Virus record (IMG/VR): IMGVR_UViG_3300043411_000846
Location: 1-43,282 of that record
Length of the DNA stretch: 43,282 nucleotides
Source of the DNA: a virus
Direction: 5' to 3' (one strand)
Of the stretch, positions 1-7,670 are shown piece by piece. Made by a program: the position numbers and the translations under genes. The notes beneath the pieces are model-generated. The model was given only the letters and a program-made list of their open reading frames with translations, was not told the DNA's origin and did no database searches. Within the stretch, counting starts at the first letter, position 1. Each line of letters begins with the position of its first letter.

Positions 1-126
1 GTGAAGATCGTCTTGGGCGGCGGCACTCCAGGCACCCGCTACAAGATCACCGTGACGCTGACCAGCTCGTCAGCCCCTGCGCTGAAGCGCGAGGGCGACT
101 TCCTGGTCACCGTCAAAGACATCTGA
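1..126 (+). CDS. C-terminal fragment of a phage virion protein (possible fibre-tail adaptor)
   Basis: An open frame runs from the first base to a TGA at 124-126 and encodes 41 residues of beta-strand-like sequence (GTRYKITVTLT, then EGDFLVTVKD). Short C-terminal repeats of this kind (TTYKVT...TSAG...FLVRV) occur in the small fibre-tail adaptor proteins of podovirus-like phages, so I infer a head-tail or fibre adaptor. The GTG at base 1 is probably internal and the real start is off the window. It directly precedes the lysis genes. Family assignment is tentative because only the tail of the protein is visible. Confidence 0.5.
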   Translation: MKIVLGGGTPGTRYKITVTLTSSSAPALKREGDFLVTVKDI

Positions 127-127
127 A

Positions 128-147
128 ATCGAAGCTCGAACATAGAC
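128..147 (+). promoter_or_regulatory. 20-bp near-palindromic motif, copy 1
   Basis: ATCGAAGCTCGAACATAGAC lies between the stop of the first gene and the TTG start at 159. It matches four other 20-bp sites (9521, 29306, 35378, 40883) at the ATCkAAG and TAGAc ends and a variant at 1640. A GGAG ribosome site follows at 149-152. Its role, operator or promoter element, is unknown. Confidence 0.5.
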
Positions 148-158
148 TGGAGAACGAC

Positions 159-476
159 TTGTCCAACACAGACAACGCACCGCTCGACATTGCGCCGCAC
201 ACCCGGCGAAGGATCGTGTTCGATCCGACGATCAATCTCGGGCACGTCCTGTCGTTCATCGCCTTCCTCGCTGTCGGCGGCGGAGCCTACCTGAACATCG
301 AGAAGCGGGTGACCGTGCAGGAGACGCGGAGCGCCATGTTTGAGCGCGAAGCTGAGGCAGAGAAAAAGCGTACTGGCGACAGCCTGAACGAGATCAAGAA
401 CGACATCAAGGAGGTTCGTCGCGGCATTGACGACCTCCGCAGCAACAGCAACAACGGCAACGGAGGCCGGCGATGA
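159..476 (+). CDS. lysis-region membrane/coiled-coil protein
   Basis: This 105-aa protein starts at TTG 159, preceded by GGAGAA at 149-154. The N-terminal 28 residues are polar, followed by one hydrophobic segment (about residues 29-48, GHVLSFIAFLAVGGGAYL) and a charged, heptad-like C-terminal half (residues 50-95) ending in an Asn/Gly/Arg tail. That topology, a single membrane anchor plus coiled coil, is usual for accessory lysis proteins. It overlaps the holin-like gene by 4 bases (ATGA), which supports membership of the lysis operon. I do not recognise the family. It could be a second holin, an antiholin or a structural accessory protein. Confidence 0.7.
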   Translation: MSNTDNAPLDIAPHTRRRIVFDPTINLGHVLSFIAFLAVGGGAYLNIEKRVTVQETRSAMFEREAEAEKKRTGDSLNEIKNDIKEVRRGIDDLRSNSNNGNGGRR

Positions 477-679
477 AACTCGTACCTGACTGGAAGAAAG
501 CGTGGACCTGGCTGAGCATGTGGTTCGCCGCAGTCATCGTGGCCTGGGGGCTCATCCCCATCGAGGGCCAAACCGCCATCGCCGCACTCCTGCACATCCC
601 GGCCCCCGCGATCCCCGCCGTCCTCGGCCTCATGGTCATGGCAGGCCGGCTGGTCAGCCAGAAGAAGGACGAGGCGTGA
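473..679 (+). CDS. holin-like protein (DUF7940-like)
   Basis: The product has 68 residues, beginning MKLVPDWKKAWTWLSMW, with two hydrophobic segments (about 14-27 and 40-58) separated by a short turn and ending in a charged tail (SQKKDEA). The DWKKAW start followed by a Trp-rich membrane segment is typical of small phage holins annotated as DUF7940. A holin would accumulate in the inner membrane and permit endolysin activity at lysis. It overlaps its neighbours on both sides (ATGA upstream, GTGA downstream), placing it between the accessory membrane protein and the putative endolysin. Confidence 0.75.
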   Translation: MKLVPDWKKAWTWLSMWFAAVIVAWGLIPIEGQTAIAALLHIPAPAIPAVLGLMVMAGRLVSQKKDEA

Positions 680-1077
680 AGCTCACCCTGCGGCGCACTG
701 CGTACACGCTCAACAGCACCATCGGGGAGCTGAGCGTGGATGGCGTCTTCGAGTGCTACACGCTCGAAGACATGGTGCGCAACAACGGGGTGAAGGTCTA
801 CGGTGAGACAGCCATCGACCCGGGCACGTACGCCGTGGAGCTGACCCGCAGCCCAAGGTTCAAGCGCATCCTGCCGTTGCTGATCGACGTGAAGAACTTC
901 ACCGGCGTGCGCATCCACCCAGGCAACTCCGCCAAGGACACCGAAGGGTGCATCCTAGTCGGGCGGGTCAAGGGCATCGACTGGATCGGTCAGAGCGTGG
1001 TGGCGTTCGACAAGCTCTTCGCGAAGCTGGACAACGCCATCAAGTGCGGCGAGACCATCACGCTGGAGATCACATGA
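676..1077 (+). CDS. DUF5675 family protein, putative endolysin
   Basis: The 133-aa product starts at GTG 676, overlapping the holin stop (GTGA). It carries the DUF5675 signature: a TLED element near the N-terminus, a beta-rich middle and the HPGNSAKDTEGCILVG motif, in which a His and a Gly-Cys are brought together. The H...GC arrangement resembles the active-site pattern of L,D-transpeptidase-like proteins, and the gene lies between a holin-like gene and spanins where an endolysin is expected. No other endolysin is visible in the window. The peptidoglycan-degrading role is therefore inferred from position and motif and is not established for the family as far as I know. Confidence 0.75.
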   Translation: MKLTLRRTAYTLNSTIGELSVDGVFECYTLEDMVRNNGVKVYGETAIDPGTYAVELTRSPRFKRILPLLIDVKNFTGVRIHPGNSAKDTEGCILVGRVKGIDWIGQSVVAFDKLFAKLDNAIKCGETITLEIT

Positions 1078-1526
1078 TCGCCGTCTACGCCGCCCTGGCC
1101 TCCGCTGCTGTCTCGCTCGCGCTTGGCGGCTGGCTGGGCATGCGCTGGGAAGAGGGCAACCAAGCCATCGCCCTGAAGGCAGCGAACGACGCCCGCAAGG
1201 TCGCCGAACAGAACGCTGCCGACGTGGCACTCACCCACGCCAACAACACCGCCGCGATGGCGGCTCAACTAGGAGACCTCCGTGTTCGCATCCGCTCCCT
1301 CACGACTGGCCGTGATTGCCTCAGCGCTGCTGCTGTGCGCGTGCTCAACGACGGCCCCGCCCCCACCGTGCCCACCGCTGCCACCCAACCTGCAAGTGCG
1401 CCCCAAGCCGCTGCCACCGATCAAGATGTCGGGGACGCCCTCGCCATCTGCTACAGCGGCTACAGCCAGCTCTCCGAGCAACTGAACGCCATCCTCGACA
1501 TCAACGCAGCAAATTCGCGGCACTGA
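1074..1526 (+). CDS. Rz: Rz-like inner-membrane spanin
   Basis: This is a 150-aa protein with an N-terminal uncleaved anchor (about residues 4-22), a Lys/Ala/Asn-rich alpha-helical periplasmic region and two Cys residues near 84 and 127. This is the usual i-spanin layout. It would pair with the outer-membrane lipoprotein encoded inside it to fuse the two membranes in the last step of lysis. It overlaps the preceding gene by ATGA. The region 100-125 is rich in Ala, Pro and Thr because a second protein is encoded in another frame there. Confidence 0.85.
   Translation: MIAVYAALASAAVSLALGGWLGMRWEEGNQAIALKAANDARKVAEQNAADVALTHANNTAAMAAQLGDLRVRIRSLTTGRDCLSAAAVRVLNDGPAPTVPTAATQPASAPQAAATDQDVGDALAICYSGYSQLSEQLNAILDINAANSRH
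1282..1485 (+). CDS. Rz1: Rz1-like outer-membrane lipoprotein spanin, embedded in Rz
   Basis: The 67-aa product is encoded entirely within Rz in the +1 frame. It starts at GTG 1282, six bases after a perfect AGGAG (1271-1275), an unusually strong ribosome site for a position inside another gene. It has a lipoprotein signal (LALLLCAC type) with the predicted lipidated Cys at residue 21, then a short Pro-rich mature chain (STTAPPPPCPPLPP). Small size, lipobox and Pro-richness are hallmarks of o-spanins of the Rz1 type. Gram-negative host specificity of the phage follows from it. Confidence 0.88.
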   Translation: MFASAPSRLAVIASALLLCACSTTAPPPPCPPLPPNLQVRPKPLPPIKMSGTPSPSATAATASSPSN

Positions 1527-1567
1527 CCAGTGGCGGGTGTCGCCGCAATACGGCATTGGATCGGAGC

Positions 1568-1620
1568 CGTTACCCAACCCGCCACAGCGCCGCGCGACTC
1601 GAATCCTTGAGCGGGTAACG
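1568..1620 (+). repeat. inverted repeat after the lysis operon
   Basis: CGTTACCC (1568-1575) is complementary to GGGTAACG (1613-1620), and the overlapping ACCCGC and GCGGGT can pair instead, so two mutually exclusive stems are possible. No U-tract follows directly, so it is not a classical terminator. It lies in the 189-bp gap 1527-1715, which has no convincing gene. Confidence 0.4.
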
Positions 1621-1639
1621 CGGCGCACCTTTATCGAAG

Positions 1640-1659
1640 ATCGCAGTGCGATCTAACCT
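1640..1659 (+). promoter_or_regulatory. palindromic variant of the 20-bp motif
   Basis: ATCGCAGTGCGATCTAACCT matches the site at 35378 in 14 of its first 15 positions, but lacks the TAGAC end. It sits in a perfect palindrome AGATCGCAGTGCGATCT (1638-1654). A TAGAAT box follows at 1659-1664 and the next gene starts at 1716. An operator over a promoter is plausible but unproven. Confidence 0.45.
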
Positions 1660-1715
1660 AGAATCCCACGACGGCCAGAGGGCCGCGCAACTTCAGCCCC
1701 CGAAAGGTCAACATC

Positions 1716-2120
1716 ATGGCGAACGCTCTCTACGGCAAAGGCAAGGAGAAGATTCTCTCCGCAGCTATCAACTGGTCGTCGGACACCATCAAGGCGGCGC
1801 TGGTCAGCAGCGCGTACTCGCCGACGCTGGCGACCGACGAGTTCTTCTCGACGATCTCTGCGAACGTGCTCAACACGCCGCAGACTCTCGGCACGAAGAC
1901 ACTCACCCTCGGCGTCTTCGACGCAGCGGACATCACCTTCACTGCCGTGACCGCGGGTGCGACGGCCAAAGCCGTGGTGCTCTACAAGGACACGGGTCTG
2001 GCCGGATCGAGCCCGCTGCTGGCTTACATCGACGTGATCACCGGCTTCCCGCTGGCGACGAACGGCGGTGACATCCAGGTGGTGTGGGACGCAGGCGTCT
2101 ACAAAATCTTCGCGATCTAA
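1716..2120 (+). CDS. conserved phage virion-associated protein
   Basis: The 134-aa protein starts at ATG 1716 after AAAGGT (1703-1708). It has the recognisable pattern of a widespread small phage protein: MANALYGKGKEKIL, an IKAALV strand, FTAVTAGATAKAVVLYKDTG and, near the C-terminus, NGGDIQVVWDAGVYKIF. Homologues are found among tail or capsid-surface genes, but their exact role (decoration or fibre-associated) is generally not established. It leads the tail-gene cluster after the lysis operon and a possible regulatory region. Confidence 0.75.
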   Translation: MANALYGKGKEKILSAAINWSSDTIKAALVSSAYSPTLATDEFFSTISANVLNTPQTLGTKTLTLGVFDAADITFTAVTAGATAKAVVLYKDTGLAGSSPLLAYIDVITGFPLATNGGDIQVVWDAGVYKIFAI

Positions 2121-2141
2121 CGCGGAGAGCAGGGACAGTAA

Positions 2142-3473
2142 ATGTCCACTGTCTACCTCCAGGAAGACTTCCGGGGCAGCGGGAACCTCGCGACCACTGA
2201 ACCGCTGGCGAAAGCCAGCGGCGTCAGCGCGTGGGCGGACTCGTACAGCGGCGGCGGGGCCGGTCACGCCATCCGCGCCGCGGACGGCGTGCGGTGGGTC
2301 TTTGACACGTTCAACGCGGGACAGGTCCAGACCTTCAGCGTCATCGACGGCACCAACACAAAGGGCTCAGGCACCTTCGTCGTCGAAATAGAGTTTCGCG
2401 GGCCTCTCGGGGTCACGCTCGCGTTCGACGGCTTCACCGAGTTCGTCAGCGTCGCGTATGACTACGGCGGAACGAACGTCACGGTGCAGACCGACACGTT
2501 CGGCCCGACCACGGTCGCCTCGGCCGCTCACCCGTACGGGGCCACGAACACTCACCGGCTGCGAATCGAGATAGACGGCACGACGCTGAAGGTGTTCGAC
2601 GCCGGGGTCGAGGTGCTGTCGAACGCTTACACGCTCGGGACCGGGGCGGTGATCGACGGCATCGACATGGGGACGTACGCCGCCCACCACCCGCTGCCGA
2701 CGACCCACGCGCTGATCAACTACATCCACGCTGTTCGCGCCGGCACGTCAGGCACGCTCGGCCCTGTAGGCGCAGCCGGCGGCTCGATGGCGACGACCAT
2801 CGGCGAGGTCACGCACTTCGGCACGCCAGCGCTGCCGGGCTTCGCGACGGGGGAACTGCTGGCTACGCAGTTCGGCCTGGCCTACGGCGGCATCCTGAAC
2901 TACGCCGCACCCATCGGGCTCGTCACGAATTTCGGCACGCCCCTCCAGACGCCGAACAAATCCCTGGCGGCAGGTTCGCTCGCGCCCACTACGGTGTTCG
3001 GCGAGGTCGAGTCTGTCCGAGACTTCGCCCCCGAACCAGTCGGACGTGTCACTTGGCTGGCGCCCGGGACGTTCTTCGGCACGGCCTCCGTTACCGGCGC
3101 CATCGCCCTGACCGCCACCGGCATCCCGCCGAACGAGCTGCCGGCACCTACCTCGCGCATGGTGTTGGCCGCTACGGGCGCACTGGTGCCGACGAACTTC
3201 GGCACGCCCAACGTCGGCTTCTCCGGCCGGGCATCGGGCACGAAGAGCACGGCGTTCGGCACGCCGACGACGCTGCGCCCGTTCGAGACCGCCGGCTTCG
3301 CGCGCACGACGTTCGGCTCGCCCTCTGTGCGCATCGGCACGGCGCACGCAGCGACCGGCTGGCTGAGCAGCAACATCGGCGCGGCCAGCGCGCTGGCCTC
3401 GGCCCAGCGCACACGCAGCGGTGTCTTCCGCACGACGTTCGGCCGCGCCCAAGCTGAGAGGTTCGCACCGTGA
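2142..3473 (+). CDS. tail fibre-like protein with FGTP repeats
   Basis: The protein is 443 aa long. The first ~205 residues look like a jelly-roll/lectin-type domain (alternating strands, many Gly, Thr and Asp, LRIEIDGTTLKVFDAG). The rest is built of loosely repeated units each centred on FGTP or a variant (HFGTPALPGF, NFGTPLQTPN, TFFGTASV, NFGTPNVGF, AFGTPTTLRP, TFGSPSVRIG). This combination of a carbohydrate-binding-like head and repeats suggests a fibre, spike or appendage protein. It starts at ATG 2142 with GGGAC upstream and overlaps the next gene by GTGA. Confidence 0.65.
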   Translation: MSTVYLQEDFRGSGNLATTEPLAKASGVSAWADSYSGGGAGHAIRAADGVRWVFDTFNAGQVQTFSVIDGTNTKGSGTFVVEIEFRGPLGVTLAFDGFTEFVSVAYDYGGTNVTVQTDTFGPTTVASAAHPYGATNTHRLRIEIDGTTLKVFDAGVEVLSNAYTLGTGAVIDGIDMGTYAAHHPLPTTHALINYIHAVRAGTSGTLGPVGAAGGSMATTIGEVTHFGTPALPGFATGELLATQFGLAYGGILNYAAPIGLVTNFGTPLQTPNKSLAAGSLAPTTVFGEVESVRDFAPEPVGRVTWLAPGTFFGTASVTGAIALTATGIPPNELPAPTSRMVLAATGALVPTNFGTPNVGFSGRASGTKSTAFGTPTTLRPFETAGFARTTFGSPSVRIGTAHAATGWLSSNIGAASALASAQRTRSGVFRTTFGRAQAERFAP

Positions 3474-4597
3474 AGCAGTTCCTGGGCATCAACAACGTGG
3501 CGGACCCGACACGCCTGAAGGATGGCGAGCTGCTGACCGCGGTGAACGTGGACATCGGCAGCACGGGCGACCTGAGCAGCCGCAAAGGTTCGACGACTCT
3601 GCGCGCTGGCGCGGCGCACTCAGTCTACGAGGCACCGTTCGGCCTGCTGGCGGTGATCGACTCAGACCTCGTGCTGCTGGACACAGCCGGCGCGCTGCTG
3701 CGCACCGTGTACCCCTCGCTCGGCTACACCCGCTGCTGGTACGCGACGCTGGCCGACGGGCGCGTGGCGTTCTCGAACGGCCTGATCAACGGCCTGACGA
3801 CCGCCACCGAGACGGCGGAGTGGGGCATCCAGCCGCCTGTCGATCACGGCGAAGGCATCCCCGGCTCCACGCCTTACCAGATCACCTACGTGCGGCAGAG
3901 CGACGGCCTCGAAGGCCCGCCGATCTACGGCCCACCCATCGACACGACGCAGGCCATCATCGGCCTACCGACAAAGGCCGGGCACGACATCAACATCTAC
4001 TTCGCACCCTACGGCGAGGCGATGTTTCTGGCCGGCTCGACAGGGACCGACAGCTTCACCCACAGCGGTGCGCCGCTTGGCGCGCAGTGGGTCGGCGCCG
4101 GGCTGGCCCCGCCGCCGGTCGGCAAGCTGCTGCACCCCTGGCTGTCGCGCGTGCTGATCGCTGACGGCAAGACGCTCTGGGCTACGCGCCCGCTCCAGCC
4201 CGAGCTGATCGACCTGACGCGCGACTTCATCCAGTTCGCCGACGACATCACGCTCATCTACGGTACGAACAGCGGTGTGTTCGTCGGCACCACCGCCGGC
4301 GTGCAGTGGCTCGACGGCACAGTGTTCGGCGACCTGAAGAACCAGCCCATCGCCACCGGCTACGTCACGCTCGGTTCGGCGGTCGAGTTCCCACTGGCCT
4401 ACCTCAACGAGAAGGTGCGCCCTGGCGGAATCCTCCAGGGTTCGCTGTGCCTCGTGGACGGCGTGATCCACCTCATTCACGGCACGGGGCAGATCATGCC
4501 GCTGACGGCGCAGCGCTATCGCGCACCGAGGGCCGAGGTCCACGCCACCGTGCGGATGCGCGGTGGCGCCATGCAATACCTCGCCGCACCGGCATGA
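3470..4597 (+). CDS. tail-associated structural protein, beta-rich
   Basis: The 375-aa product starts at GTG 3470 overlapping the fibre stop. Sequence is beta-rich with repeated short strand-turn units (FGLLAVIDSDLVLLDTAG, VLIADGKTLWATRPLQPELI, GVFVGTTAGVQWLDG) such as those of propeller-like phage tail proteins. The N-terminal MKQFLGINNVADPTRLKDGELLTAVNVDI-type opening (a gene product that lists a domain converting to nodes of NV.DI) is common in a family found with podovirus-like tail genes. I infer a tail hub, tailspike-adaptor or stabilisation protein. The function is not recognisable from motifs. Confidence 0.6.
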   Translation: MKQFLGINNVADPTRLKDGELLTAVNVDIGSTGDLSSRKGSTTLRAGAAHSVYEAPFGLLAVIDSDLVLLDTAGALLRTVYPSLGYTRCWYATLADGRVAFSNGLINGLTTATETAEWGIQPPVDHGEGIPGSTPYQITYVRQSDGLEGPPIYGPPIDTTQAIIGLPTKAGHDINIYFAPYGEAMFLAGSTGTDSFTHSGAPLGAQWVGAGLAPPPVGKLLHPWLSRVLIADGKTLWATRPLQPELIDLTRDFIQFADDITLIYGTNSGVFVGTTAGVQWLDGTVFGDLKNQPIATGYVTLGSAVEFPLAYLNEKVRPGGILQGSLCLVDGVIHLIHGTGQIMPLTAQRYRAPRAEVHATVRMRGGAMQYLAAPA

Positions 4598-7236
4598 TCC
4601 GCTTCCCCTACGCGCAGGACGGCGAGCCGCAGCCCGGCAAGGTGCCGGTCCAGGTTCACGTCTACGGCAACGGCGACCACGACGCCGCGCTGAATGAGGC
4701 TGAGGGCGAAGTCAACGCCTTCCTCGACGCGGTGCGCCTCAGCCCTGCGTCGCAGCACCGGCGAGAGTCTCCGCTCAACGGCGGCGGCAGCGTGAGGATG
4801 CACGCCATGAACGACGTGATCACCGTCGAGGTGTTCACCGAGTCCCGCAAGACCGGCGGCGAAGGGTTCTTCGGCGGCATCCTCGTCAAGCTGAACGTCG
4901 TCCGAAACGAATCCGAGTTCCGCAGGGACTGCATGAAGGACGCGCCCCCCGGTTCGGCGCTGAACCGGCACGACCTCAAGCTCCCCATCTCGCACTCGAA
5001 ATTCAGCGGCGAGTCGGCGGTACGCCCTGGCCGTCCCGCTGTGCCCGGCGTCACCGACGAGGATCAGGCCGAATGGCTGGTGCTCCAGATCGCAAAAGAC
5101 AAACCGCTCGGTGTCGACCCGTTCAACACGGAAGCGATCAAGATATTCCGCATCGCAGCGCCGTGGTTCGGCGGCGTTGTCGAGTACGGGCTCGGGGCTA
5201 CCTTCCCGATCACCACGAGCGCCGAGACGACAGAGAACAGGTATCTGATGTCAGCGAGCGGGGCGGTAGATGGGAACGGTGAGCTGGCCCTGGTGAACTT
5301 CTGCCTCTGCGGGCAACTGGTCGATGACATCCCTGCATTCGGGGTGGCCCCGTTCGGCACCTACGCCCCGAGCACCCCCGACACGACCGAGTACACGGCG
5401 AAGGACTTCTCCATCTACGCGGTGGACTTCGTGCCCGACTCATTCGAGACGGCGTACGCCGCAGGCGGCATCGTCATCGCAGCAGCCGGCAACAAGCTCG
5501 GTGCTCTCAACACCGCGGAGAAGACCTCCACCTCTCCCCCGGCCTGGAAGATTCTCGACGTGAAGGCGAGGGGCAACGACTTCGGCGCCACCTTCACCGA
5601 TGTGACGAGCCCCGACGGGACAAGGACGATCACGTGCATCGGAGGGAGCAACGGCGTCGGCGGGCGCAGCGGCTACACCGTGAGCATCAAGCCAGTCACG
5701 AACGGCTTTCCGATAATCACCGGGAGCATTTCACCGGGCTCCACTGAACCGATTTTCACCGTGGTGCCGGGTATTGAGACCTACAGCAAGAGCATGAGCG
5801 GCACTGCGTCCGGCCTGCTGTCAGACCCGATCCCTCCGCTTCTCACACAGTCTGCGCACGGGTACACGACCATCACGCAGACCATGAGTTGTAGCTCGGT
5901 GTACCGGCCGACCGAGTTCATCCGCCGCAAAGACGAGTACACGGGGGCGGTGTGGCCGCGAGAGACAGTCGAAACACTGACCTTCTCGGCGTCGAACTCG
6001 AACATGTCGATGACCTCGGAGAGCAACTACATGTCGGTTGACGCGAGCAGCATCGACTACACCACACTGTTTTCAGTCTTTACAGAACCGATTGTCCCTG
6101 CCGCCGAAACGAGCGCGAGCTTGAAGCTGCGGCGGCTCGTCGGGCCGATGTACTCCGCCAAGGTCCGCACGAACTGGATGGACAAGACTTCGAGCACTAT
6201 CGCTGCCGGTTCGTCAGGTATCCCCGGGGCTGCGAACTTCATCGCTTCGTGCACTTGGCACTGGGGCGAGTTGCCAGAGAGTTACAAGATCATCCGCCCC
6301 GACGGAGCGACCATTTACGACTGGGGGGACATCAAACTCAAATTCCCCAGCCACGCCGAGCCGCTATGGGGACCGCTCGAAGCTCCGGCATACGTATCGA
6401 GGCCGTTCGCGTCACTACCAGTAGAGCCGATGAACGCCCCGGGGGCCATAAACGAGCTGTCCTACCCGGGCGCCGCCGATGTAACGCCACCAGAATACCT
6501 TGCGAGCGCGTCCCGCTACCACCCCGGAGGCTACCCTCAGCTCGGCATCTACGGGTCGTGGACTGATCCCCCCTTGCCGTACTACGTGCCCGACGCGACT
6601 GCCCTCGCGCCCTGGTACATGAACAGGCCGCAAGACGCGTCGTGGTCTTTCACCGCCTCATTTAACCCGGCTTTCCGGCACCCGGCCTCTTCGACGGTCA
6701 GCGCGGGCGGCATGGCCTCGATGTTCCCTACATCGAGATACGCAGACGGCGTCTATCAGCGCGCCTGGGCCGCGGGGGCAGACTCATCGGTCCAAGCAGG
6801 GCTTCCTTTCGCTTGGCCTGTCGCGATGACCGACACGGTCTTGCTTGGGGCGGTCCAAGGCCCGTACCGCGGGAACATGCTCGGGGCCAACAGCTTGAAC
6901 CGTCCGGTGCCGTGGATGGGCCCTGGGCCGGTGAACGACTGGTACATCCGCGACCCGCGCACAGGTGGGTTCATCGCGCAGATGTACTGGGCCGCAGAAG
7001 TGCCGGACGACCCGGCGGAGTGGGACTTGCTAGGGAACCCAACGGTGGACCGCACGTTCCCCATCTCCTGCGAGATCATCGTTGGCAACGACCTCGGCAC
7101 CGTCCCGCTCGCAGCGCTGCTCAACGAGTGGATGCAGCTCGGTGAGACCTCCAACGCGCTGCACGAATCGTTGCCACCCTCCTACAATCTCGTGTTCATC
7201 GACGACCGAGCTGCCCGACAGGCCATGCTGATATGA
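4594..7236 (+). CDS. large tail-region protein of unknown function
   Basis: This is an 880-aa protein, started at ATG 4594 (ATGA overlap with the previous stop), in-frame upstream sequence being a shadow of the preceding gene. Composition is beta-rich with many Ser, Thr, Tyr, Trp and Pro residues, no membrane segment and no recognisable catalytic motif. The C-terminal part contains GGFIAQMYWAAEVPDDPAEW and a final acidic strand. Position between two tail genes suggests a baseplate or appendage component. Codon use becomes slightly less GC-extreme than in neighbouring genes (more A/T third positions around 5700-6700), which may reflect recent exchange of an adhesin-like region. Confidence 0.6.
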   Translation: MIRFPYAQDGEPQPGKVPVQVHVYGNGDHDAALNEAEGEVNAFLDAVRLSPASQHRRESPLNGGGSVRMHAMNDVITVEVFTESRKTGGEGFFGGILVKLNVVRNESEFRRDCMKDAPPGSALNRHDLKLPISHSKFSGESAVRPGRPAVPGVTDEDQAEWLVLQIAKDKPLGVDPFNTEAIKIFRIAAPWFGGVVEYGLGATFPITTSAETTENRYLMSASGAVDGNGELALVNFCLCGQLVDDIPAFGVAPFGTYAPSTPDTTEYTAKDFSIYAVDFVPDSFETAYAAGGIVIAAAGNKLGALNTAEKTSTSPPAWKILDVKARGNDFGATFTDVTSPDGTRTITCIGGSNGVGGRSGYTVSIKPVTNGFPIITGSISPGSTEPIFTVVPGIETYSKSMSGTASGLLSDPIPPLLTQSAHGYTTITQTMSCSSVYRPTEFIRRKDEYTGAVWPRETVETLTFSASNSNMSMTSESNYMSVDASSIDYTTLFSVFTEPIVPAAETSASLKLRRLVGPMYSAKVRTNWMDKTSSTIAAGSSGIPGAANFIASCTWHWGELPESYKIIRPDGATIYDWGDIKLKFPSHAEPLWGPLEAPAYVSRPFASLPVEPMNAPGAINELSYPGAADVTPPEYLASASRYHPGGYPQLGIYGSWTDPPLPYYVPDATALAPWYMNRPQDASWSFTASFNPAFRHPASSTVSAGGMASMFPTSRYADGVYQRAWAAGADSSVQAGLPFAWPVAMTDTVLLGAVQGPYRGNMLGANSLNRPVPWMGPGPVNDWYIRDPRTGGFIAQMYWAAEVPDDPAEWDLLGNPTVDRTFPISCEIIVGNDLGTVPLAALLNEWMQLGETSNALHESLPPSYNLVFIDDRAARQAMLI

Positions 7237-7670
7237 ACACCATCGTCCTCAACCTCGAAACCCTCGCCGTGACCGAGCACGACCGCGCGCTCACCGGCGT
7301 GGCCGGCGACTACCAAGCGACGGCGACCGGCGTGGAAAAGGCTGAGGGCGACGCCGACGACGACGCGCCCATCACGGCAGCTCTGACCTTCGGGCTGAAC
7401 CTGACACCGAGCACCCGGCTCCAGCGCCCGCGCTACCTCTACGCCCACCACTCGGGCGGGGCAGGGCTCAGCGCCACGGTCGAAGACAGCCAGGGCAACG
7501 TCTACGAGTACACGCAGCAGCAGCGCACTTTGCGCACCGCGCGCTTCGCCCTCGGGCGCGGCATTCGCGACGGATACCTGAAGTTCGGGCTCAACAATAC
7601 GGGTGACGAGCCGTTCACCCTCGACCGGGTCGAGTTTGACACCGACACCTCGACCAACCGGAGAATCTGA
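7233..7670 (+). CDS. small tail-region protein
   Basis: The product has 145 residues, starting at ATG 7233 (ATGA overlap). It shows an acidic stretch near residues 31-42 (EKAEGDADDDAPI) and later strand-forming segments (YLYAHHSGGAGLSATVEDS, VYEYTQQQRTLRT). No known domain is recognised. It is tightly coupled between the 880-aa protein and the coiled-coil protein, so it is presumably a virion component. Confidence 0.6.
   Translation: MNTIVLNLETLAVTEHDRALTGVAGDYQATATGVEKAEGDADDDAPITAALTFGLNLTPSTRLQRPRYLYAHHSGGAGLSATVEDSQGNVYEYTQQQRTLRTARFALGRGIRDGYLKFGLNNTGDEPFTLDRVEFDTDTSTNRRI

Noticed and set aside
1568-1620. Possible tRNA or tRNA-end attachment site (CGAATCC near 1600)
   Set aside because: No acceptor stem with CCA, anticodon arm or full T-arm can be drawn; only an inverted repeat remains.
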